Source: Chitinophagaceae bacterium
Lineage (GTDB): Bacteria > Bacteroidota > Bacteroidia > Chitinophagales > Chitinophagaceae
Length of the DNA: 27,822 bases
Direction: 5' to 3'
Assembly: GCA_025455245.1 (NCBI GenBank)
Contig: JALOMX010000003.1
Span: 1-27,822 of the forward strand
The translations under genes were made by a program, and so were the position numbers. Shown here in pieces: positions 23,555 to 27,822 of this stretch. Each line of letters starts with the position of its first letter. The stretch's first letter is position 1. The notes beneath the pieces were generated by a model. It made no database searches, was not told where the DNA came from, and saw only the letters and a program-made list of their open reading frames with translations.

Positions 23555-24306
23555 TTCAGGCAATTCGAAGAAGTAATTTCACCTATTTCCTCAACCGTTG
23601 TTTTGTAAACGGTGGCAAGCGTCCCAACGATGTATTGAAGGTAACTGCATTCATTCCTTTTTCCCCTGAAGGGCACCGGCGTCAGGTAAGGCGCATCTGT
23701 TTCCAGTACAAGATGTTCAAGAGGTATCCTTTCCAGCGTTTCGGCAAGGCCGGCGTTTTTATAGGTAACTACCCCTCCTATTCCCAGTAAAAAGCCGGTA
23801 TCCATAATTTGCTTTGCCGATTCGTAACTCCCGGTAAAACAATGGAAAATGCCTTTGAGTCCCCTGCCCTTATACTCTTTTACCACATTTATGGTATCCT
23901 GCATGGCATTACGGGTATGTATATTGATGGGTAATTTGTATTGAAGCGCCCATTCAATCTGAATCCTGAAGGCTTCGTACTGCTGTTCGGTAAAGGTTTT
24001 GTCCCAGTAAAAATCAAGGCCTATTTCACCAACTGCGGCAAAGGTTCTTTTGGAAAGCCATTCTTCAACCAAATCCAGTTCGGCTTTATAGTTTTCGTTC
24101 ACCGAACAGGGGTGCAATCCCATCATGGCAAAACACTCCCCCGGATAATCCGTTTCCATTTTCAGCATAGCTGCTGTGCTTTCGCTATCAATTGCAGGTA
24201 AAAAAAACTTTTTCACCCCTGCTTTTCTTGCCCTTTCAAGCATGGCATTTCTATCATCATTAAATTGCTTCAAATAGATATGCGTATGAGAATCAATAAG
24301 TATCAT
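23539..24306 (-). CDS. tatD: TatD-family metal-dependent hydrolase (DNase)
   Basis: A 255-residue TIM-barrel hydrolase. Metal-binding residues are His7 and His9 (IDSHTHI), Glu94 (GEIGLDFYW), His130 (PINIHTRNA), His155 (GIFHCFTGS) and Asp204 (LETDAPYLTP). Characterised members are 3'-5' exonucleases or D-Tyr-tRNA deacylase-like enzymes. The length is normal. A -7 box ends 5 nt before the ATG. The tRNA-Ser gene follows on the same strand 23 nt after its stop. Confidence 0.93.
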   Translation of the reverse strand: MILIDSHTHIYLKQFNDDRNAMLERARKAGVKKFFLPAIDSESTAAMLKMETDYPGECFAMMGLHPCSVNENYKAELDLVEEWLSKRTFAAVGEIGLDFYWDKTFTEQQYEAFRIQIEWALQYKLPINIHTRNAMQDTINVVKEYKGRGLKGIFHCFTGSYESAKQIMDTGFLLGIGGVVTYKNAGLAETLERIPLEHLVLETDAPYLTPVPFRGKRNECSYLQYIVGTLATVYKTTVEEIGEITSSNCLNLYNQ

Positions 24307-24311
24307 AAAGG

Positions 24312-24319
24312 CAAAAGTA
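24312..24319 (-). promoter_or_regulatory. tatD: -7 box adjoining the tatD start codon (near-leaderless candidate)
   Basis: TACTTTTG on the minus strand, then 5 nt, then ATG (24306). An exact TAnnTTTG match; the predicted leader is about 2 nt. No -33 TTG at 19-21 nt. Confidence 0.5.
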
Positions 24320-24411
24320 TCTTTCGGAAAAACTATATATTGAAAATTATTTTTTTATTTTGTTAAACCAACGGACTAACTGCAAGTCGAATAGGTACAA
24401 AAACAAAAACA

Positions 24412-25293
24412 ATGAAACTGATAAAATCACTTACCACATGGACAGCCTCGGCAGGTTTATTATTTGTACTTGGCCTTACCGCATGCCAAAAGGATAATTC
24501 TGAAACCACTGCCGTTTCGCGTGAGGAAACAGAAAACCTTACGCTCGCATCTGAAGAGGATGCCATTGCCGATTTAATTTTTACAGAAATTCATGAACAG
24601 GAACTTGGAATGCTTGATGACCTCGGAATGCCCGGGATTGGCCTGAATGATGAACAGGTTGGTCTTGACACCGCAGGCCGTTGTTTAAAAATCACCATTA
24701 CACCAAGAGATCCCGGCGTTTTCCCTAAAACGTTCGTATTTGATTATGGCGATGGATGCAAAGGTCGTGACGGAAGGGTTCGCAAGGGCAAAATGATCAC
24801 CGTGTATTCAAATCCGATGGTAAAGCCGGGTGCAACCGCAGTTACCACCTTCGATAATTTTCATGTTGAAGGAATTAAGGTTCAGGGAAGGCATACCACA
24901 AAAAACAACAGCACTTCCACAGTACGGATTTTTACACGCACTGTTCAGGACGGAAAACTTACCTTCCCCAATAACCGCGGGGTTGCTATTTGGAGCGGCA
25001 CACATACCAACAAACAAATTGCAGGTCTTGGTACACCGGGCTTCCCCCTTGATGATGAATTTGAAATCACCGGCGGAGCAAGAGGCGTATTTGAAAATGC
25101 TTCAAAACGTATAGAATGGAGCAGGGTAATCATTGAACCCCTTTATAAAACATTTAAATGCCGTTGGGTAAGCAAGGGAGTTGTTCATATTACCAGAAAT
25201 AATAACAAAGCCATCCTGAATTATGGCGATGGAACCTGCGACAACAAAGCCGTTATCATAATCAATGGCGAGAGAAAAGAAATTACCTTGTAA
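24412..25293 (+). CDS. Unrecognised secreted lipoprotein
   Basis: 293 residues. Residues 1-25 form a lipoprotein signal ending in lipobox LTAC (Cys25). An acidic linker (about 26-90) is followed by a predicted beta-rich body. Two similar motifs stand out: FDYGDGCKGRDGRVRKGKM near 115-130, and NYGDGTCDNKAVIIINGE near the C-terminus, each an aromatic-G-D-G-(x)-C turn. I recall similar uncharacterised lipoproteins in Bacteroidota but cannot name a function. The leader just before the ATG is A-rich (ACAAAAACAAAAACA), a typical Bacteroidota translation signal. It is transcribed alone and ends at a bidirectional terminator. Confidence 0.8.
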   Translation: MKLIKSLTTWTASAGLLFVLGLTACQKDNSETTAVSREETENLTLASEEDAIADLIFTEIHEQELGMLDDLGMPGIGLNDEQVGLDTAGRCLKITITPRDPGVFPKTFVFDYGDGCKGRDGRVRKGKMITVYSNPMVKPGATAVTTFDNFHVEGIKVQGRHTTKNNSTSTVRIFTRTVQDGKLTFPNNRGVAIWSGTHTNKQIAGLGTPGFPLDDEFEITGGARGVFENASKRIEWSRVIIEPLYKTFKCRWVSKGVVHITRNNNKAILNYGDGTCDNKAVIIINGERKEITL

Positions 25294-25310
25294 TCCTCAT
25301 ACATCCAAAC

Positions 25311-25350
25311 AAAAAAACCTGTCTCTGATTTTCAGAAGGCAGGTTTTTTT
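25311..25350. terminator. Bidirectional terminator between the lipoprotein and deacetylase genes
   Basis: A near-perfect hairpin. Seven A residues and CCTGTCT (25311-25324) pair with AGGCAGG and seven T residues (25337-25350), with one G-T wobble. An inner CTGA/TCAG stem closes a 3-nt loop, with one bulged A. Both strands read as GC stem plus T-run, serving the two convergent genes. The T-run overlaps the deacetylase stop codon by two bases. Confidence 0.9.
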
Positions 25351-25972
25351 ATAAGCCCTTTGAAGTGAAATGGTGTTTGGTCATGTATTCCAGCACAGCA
25401 GGTAAGGCAATTTTAAGCCTGGGAAAAGCTTTTTCACTATCATGAAAAACAATAATATTTCCGGGCTTTGCAAATCGTACAGCCTTTTGGGCACACCAAT
25501 TTCCTGTTTTACGGGTATCGAAATCACCTGTTACACCCGACCACATAATAATCCTCATTCCGGGCATTTTTTCCGTAATTAATTTTACCTGCTCACGGGT
25601 AATTTTTCCGTAGGGCGGCCTGAAAATATCTGATCTGATGAGCCTGTCTGCCTGTTGTATTTCCTGCAAATAGTCCCCGGCATCCATTTTCCATCCATCC
25701 GGGTGGGTGTGGGTATGGTTTCCTGTTTTATGACCCTCCTCCTTAATCCTGTTGAAAGTATCAGGAAATCGCTCCACATTTTCACCGATACAAAAAAACG
25801 TACCTTTTACATTGGCCTGCTTAAGCAAATCGAGTACAAAACCCGTTATTTCAGGATGAGGGCCATCGTCAAACGTCAGGTAAATGGTTCCCCCCGAAGG
25901 ATTACCCATCCAGGTGAGCCCCCCGGGAAAAATTGATTTAAGCCACCAAGGTGTAGAAGTAATGTAAAACAT
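25349..25972 (-). CDS. Polysaccharide deacetylase (carbohydrate esterase 4)
   Basis: A 207-residue NodB-fold enzyme that removes acetyl groups from N-acetylglucosamine-type polymers such as peptidoglycan or exopolysaccharide. Motif 1 is TFDDGP (33-38). Motif 2 is GNHTHTHPDGW, with metal ligands His86 and His90. Motif 3 is FRPPYG (117-122). The late motif VFHDSE supplies His178. No clear signal peptide: the N-terminus (FYITSTPWWLKSIFPGGLTW) is only mildly hydrophobic and could anchor weakly. The substrate is unknown. It is divergent from gltX by 53 nt. Confidence 0.9.
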   Translation of the reverse strand: MFYITSTPWWLKSIFPGGLTWMGNPSGGTIYLTFDDGPHPEITGFVLDLLKQANVKGTFFCIGENVERFPDTFNRIKEEGHKTGNHTHTHPDGWKMDAGDYLQEIQQADRLIRSDIFRPPYGKITREQVKLITEKMPGMRIIMWSGVTGDFDTRKTGNWCAQKAVRFAKPGNIIVFHDSEKAFPRLKIALPAVLEYMTKHHFTSKGL

Positions 25973-25977
25973 CCTTG

Positions 25978-25985
25978 CAAAATTA
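25978..25985 (-). promoter_or_regulatory. -7 box adjoining the deacetylase start codon (near-leaderless candidate)
   Basis: TAATTTTG on the minus strand, then CAAGG, then ATG (25972). An exact TAnnTTTG match; the predicted leader is about 2 nt. Confidence 0.5.
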
Positions 25986-26013
25986 TCCTTTCGCGGCTGA
26001 GTTTCGGGAAACT

Positions 26014-26021
26014 TATCTTTG
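26014..26021 (+). promoter_or_regulatory. gltX: -7 box adjoining the gltX start codon (leaderless candidate)
   Basis: TATCTTTG, then CATC, then ATG (26026), the same arrangement as at def. The transcription start is predicted at or one base before the ATG. No -33 TTG at 19-21 nt. Confidence 0.55.
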
Positions 26022-26025
26022 CATC

Positions 26026-27555
26026 ATGTCAAAAGAAATACGTGTAAGGTTTGCCCCCTCTCCTACCGGCGGGCTTCATTTAGGCGGTGTTCGCACCGTT
26101 TTATACAATTACCTGTTTGCCAAAAAACACAACGGAAAATTTGTACTGCGCATAGAAGACACTGATCAGACAAGGTTTGTAGAAGGTGCAGAACAATATA
26201 TACTTGACTGTCTTTCGTGGTGTGGCCTCATACCGGATGAAAGCCCCGTTCATGGTGGTGAATTTGGCCCTTACCGTCAAAGTGAGCGTAAAGAAATGTA
26301 TAGGGAATATGCAGAGTTGCTTGTAGAAAAAGGTCATGCATATTATGCCTTCGATACTCCGGAAGAGTTGGAAGAAATGCGTCAGGTTTTTAAAACCAAC
26401 GAAAACCCGTCTCCTACCTATGGCCATGCAACAAGGATGCGCATGAAAAACTCTTTAACTCTTGGAGAAGAAGAGGTAAGAAGGCTTCTGAGCGAAGAAG
26501 TTCCTTATGTAATCCGCATCAGGATACCTGAAAGCAAACAAATTACCCTGCATGATGCCATCAGGGGCGATGTTCAGTTTGATACGGCACAGGTTGATGA
26601 CAAGGTTTTGCTGAAAGCCGATGGCATGCCTACCTATCACCTTGCCGTTGTGGTGGATGATTACCTCATGAAAATTACCCATGCTTTCAGGGGCGAGGAA
26701 TGGCTGAGCAGTGCGCCGGTTCACCTGCTGCTTTGGCGCTACCTTGGCTGGGAAGAACATATGCCTGTGTGGGCACACCTTCCGTTGATTTTAGGTCCCG
26801 ATGGAGCCAAACTCAGCAAGCGTCATGGCAATAAATATGGTTTCCCCATTTTTGCCATGAACTGGAAAGATGAAGCAAAAGGAGAATTTACCGAAGGATT
26901 CAGGGAGCGCGGATTTTTGCCCGAAGCCTTTATAAACCTGCTTGCACTGATGGGTTGGAATCCCGGTACCGAACAGGAGATTTTTTCACTGGAAGAACTT
27001 GCCGGAAGTTTCGACCTTTCACGGGTGCATAGCGCCGGTGCTCAGTTTGATTTTGAAAAGGCAAAATGGTACAACCACGAATGGCTGAAAAAGCTCAGCG
27101 GCATGAGATTGCTACCCGATGTAAAGATTATTTTAGCTGCCAACGGTGTACAGGTTGACGATGATCAAAAACTGATTACGGTAATTGATATGGTTAAAGA
27201 CAGGTGTACCCTGATGCCCGACTTTTTACAACAGGCAGGGTATTTCTTTACCACCCCAACCGCTGTTGATACCGATAGTATAAAACCGAAATGGGATGAA
27301 AAGAAAAACCTTTTTTTCAATGAGTTATTAAAAAACTATGACCTCACGCAGTTTTGGGACAAAGAAACCATTGAAAAGGAGTTCAAAGAAATTGCATCGG
27401 TTATCGGCATAAAAACCGGCGACCTGATGCTCCCGCTCAGGATAATGCTTGTTGGAGGCAAATATGGCCCCGGTGTATTTGACATTGCACATATAATCGG
27501 AAAGGAAGAGACGACTCTCAGGATCAGGAACACATTGAGTTTGCTTAACTCCTGA
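26026..27555 (+). CDS. gltX: Glutamyl-tRNA synthetase
   Basis: A class I aminoacyl-tRNA synthetase that charges tRNA-Glu. 509 residues from ATG 26026. The start is fixed by the family opening MSKEIRVRFAPSPTGGLHLGG, where HLGG (18-21) is the HIGH motif. The KMSKS equivalent is KLSKR (262-266) in GPDGAKLSKRHG. The Rossmann core, connective region and C-terminal helical anticodon-binding domain are all present and full length. The stop overlaps the next start by one base (TGATG), so the next gene is probably co-translated. Confidence 0.96.
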   Translation: MSKEIRVRFAPSPTGGLHLGGVRTVLYNYLFAKKHNGKFVLRIEDTDQTRFVEGAEQYILDCLSWCGLIPDESPVHGGEFGPYRQSERKEMYREYAELLVEKGHAYYAFDTPEELEEMRQVFKTNENPSPTYGHATRMRMKNSLTLGEEEVRRLLSEEVPYVIRIRIPESKQITLHDAIRGDVQFDTAQVDDKVLLKADGMPTYHLAVVVDDYLMKITHAFRGEEWLSSAPVHLLLWRYLGWEEHMPVWAHLPLILGPDGAKLSKRHGNKYGFPIFAMNWKDEAKGEFTEGFRERGFLPEAFINLLALMGWNPGTEQEIFSLEELAGSFDLSRVHSAGAQFDFEKAKWYNHEWLKKLSGMRLLPDVKIILAANGVQVDDDQKLITVIDMVKDRCTLMPDFLQQAGYFFTTPTAVDTDSIKPKWDEKKNLFFNELLKNYDLTQFWDKETIEKEFKEIASVIGIKTGDLMLPLRIMLVGGKYGPGVFDIAHIIGKEETTLRIRNTLSLLNS

Positions 27556-27822
27556 TGAAACACATGCAAAAAATTAATCATGAACATATCATGATGAAAT
27601 GGCTGGCAGCACTGGCTTTAACAAGACTGGTGCTGCCTTTTTTGCTGCAGAACAGTTGGTATCAACCGCACCGTGATGAATACCTTTACCTTGACTACGC
27701 AAAGCATATGGATTGGGGTTATATGGAAGTCCCTCCCCTGCTGTCAGTTTTCTCATGGCTTACATTTCATTTGGGAAACAGTCATTTCCTTGTAAAGTTT
27801 TGGCCGGCATTGTTTGGCGCAG
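27555..27822 (+). CDS. GT39-like membrane glycosyltransferase, 5' part (cut by window edge)
   Basis: An open frame of 89 codons without a stop. It starts at ATG 27555, overlapping the gltX TGA, with further in-frame ATGs at 27564, 27591 and 27594. From 27594 it reads MKWLAALALTRLVLPFLL, a first membrane helix, then SWYQPHRDEYLYLDYAKHMDWGYMEVPPL. The H-x-DE...Y...GY...PP pattern is the first extracytoplasmic loop of ArnT/PMT-type (GT39) glycosyltransferases, which use polyprenyl-phosphate sugars; the Asp is the likely catalytic residue. The acceptor is unknown and the C-terminal part is outside the window. Confidence 0.75.
   Translation, partial: MKHMQKINHEHIMMKWLAALALTRLVLPFLLQNSWYQPHRDEYLYLDYAKHMDWGYMEVPPLLSVFSWLTFHLGNSHFLVKFWPALFGA

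Noticed and set aside
1..27822. Novel defence, mobile or biosynthetic system across the window
   Set aside because: All genes fall into housekeeping, transport, envelope or stress families; no phage, transposase, toxin-antitoxin, CRISPR or multi-enzyme cluster is present.

Overview
The window comes from a chromosome of a Bacteroidota bacterium, possibly near Chitinophagales/Sphingobacteriales, although the order is inferred. Evidence: the short primary sigma factor beginning [15 protein letters not shown], a PafA-type phosphatase, an S16 with a long C-terminal extension, an alpha-oxoamine synthase of the sphingolipid/sulfonolipid type, no Shine-Dalgarno sequence at any start I checked, and eleven exact matches to the Bacteroidota -7 promoter box TAnnTTTG placed upstream of genes. 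Most of it is ordinary housekeeping DNA. I see no CRISPR array, insertion sequence, prophage, defence island or biosynthetic cluster.

Layout. 0-2.6 kb, minus strand: prfB with its programmed +1 frameshift, and an alpha-oxoamine synthase. 2.8-5.4 kb, plus: a secreted PafA-like phosphatase and a SirB1-like protein. 5.4-7.9 kb, minus: a heptose-7-phosphate kinase and an amino-acid permease. 8.0-10.65 kb, plus: an ECF sigma factor, its overlapping membrane anti-sigma factor, and an RluD pseudouridine synthase. 10.65-15.2 kb, minus: an information-processing block of def, ruvX, rimM, rpsP, ffh and rpoD. 15.2-15.5 kb: a gene-free stretch holding a nested palindromic element. 15.5-18.0 kb: a START/SRPBCC-like protein, a conserved hypothetical and an LptF/G permease. 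18.0-22.7 kb, plus: an exported lipoprotein-type superoxide dismutase, OsmC, a CDF metal transporter, deoC, a SPOR lipoprotein-like protein and an M20 amidohydrolase. 22.7-24.3 kb, minus: a cold-shock-domain protein, tRNA-Ser(GGA) and a TatD hydrolase. 24.4-27.8 kb: an unrecognised lipoprotein, a polysaccharide deacetylase, gltX, and the start of a GT39-like glycosyltransferase cut by the window edge.

The most notable content is damage and gene-expression signals rather than a new system. Three genes within 3.9 kb carry lesions: a 40-bp tandem duplication shifts the frame of the osmC tail, an in-frame loss of about 25 codons removes a barrel strand from deoC, and a one-base shift splits the M20 hydrolase. 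Whether these are real mutations or assembly errors cannot be settled from sequence alone. Separately, four genes (def, tatD, the deacetylase, gltX) have a perfect -7 box ending only 4-5 nt before the ATG, which predicts leaderless or nearly leaderless mRNAs. In the same window the only perfect AGGAGG serving as an SD-like signal sits inside prfB, where it drives frameshifting rather than initiation.
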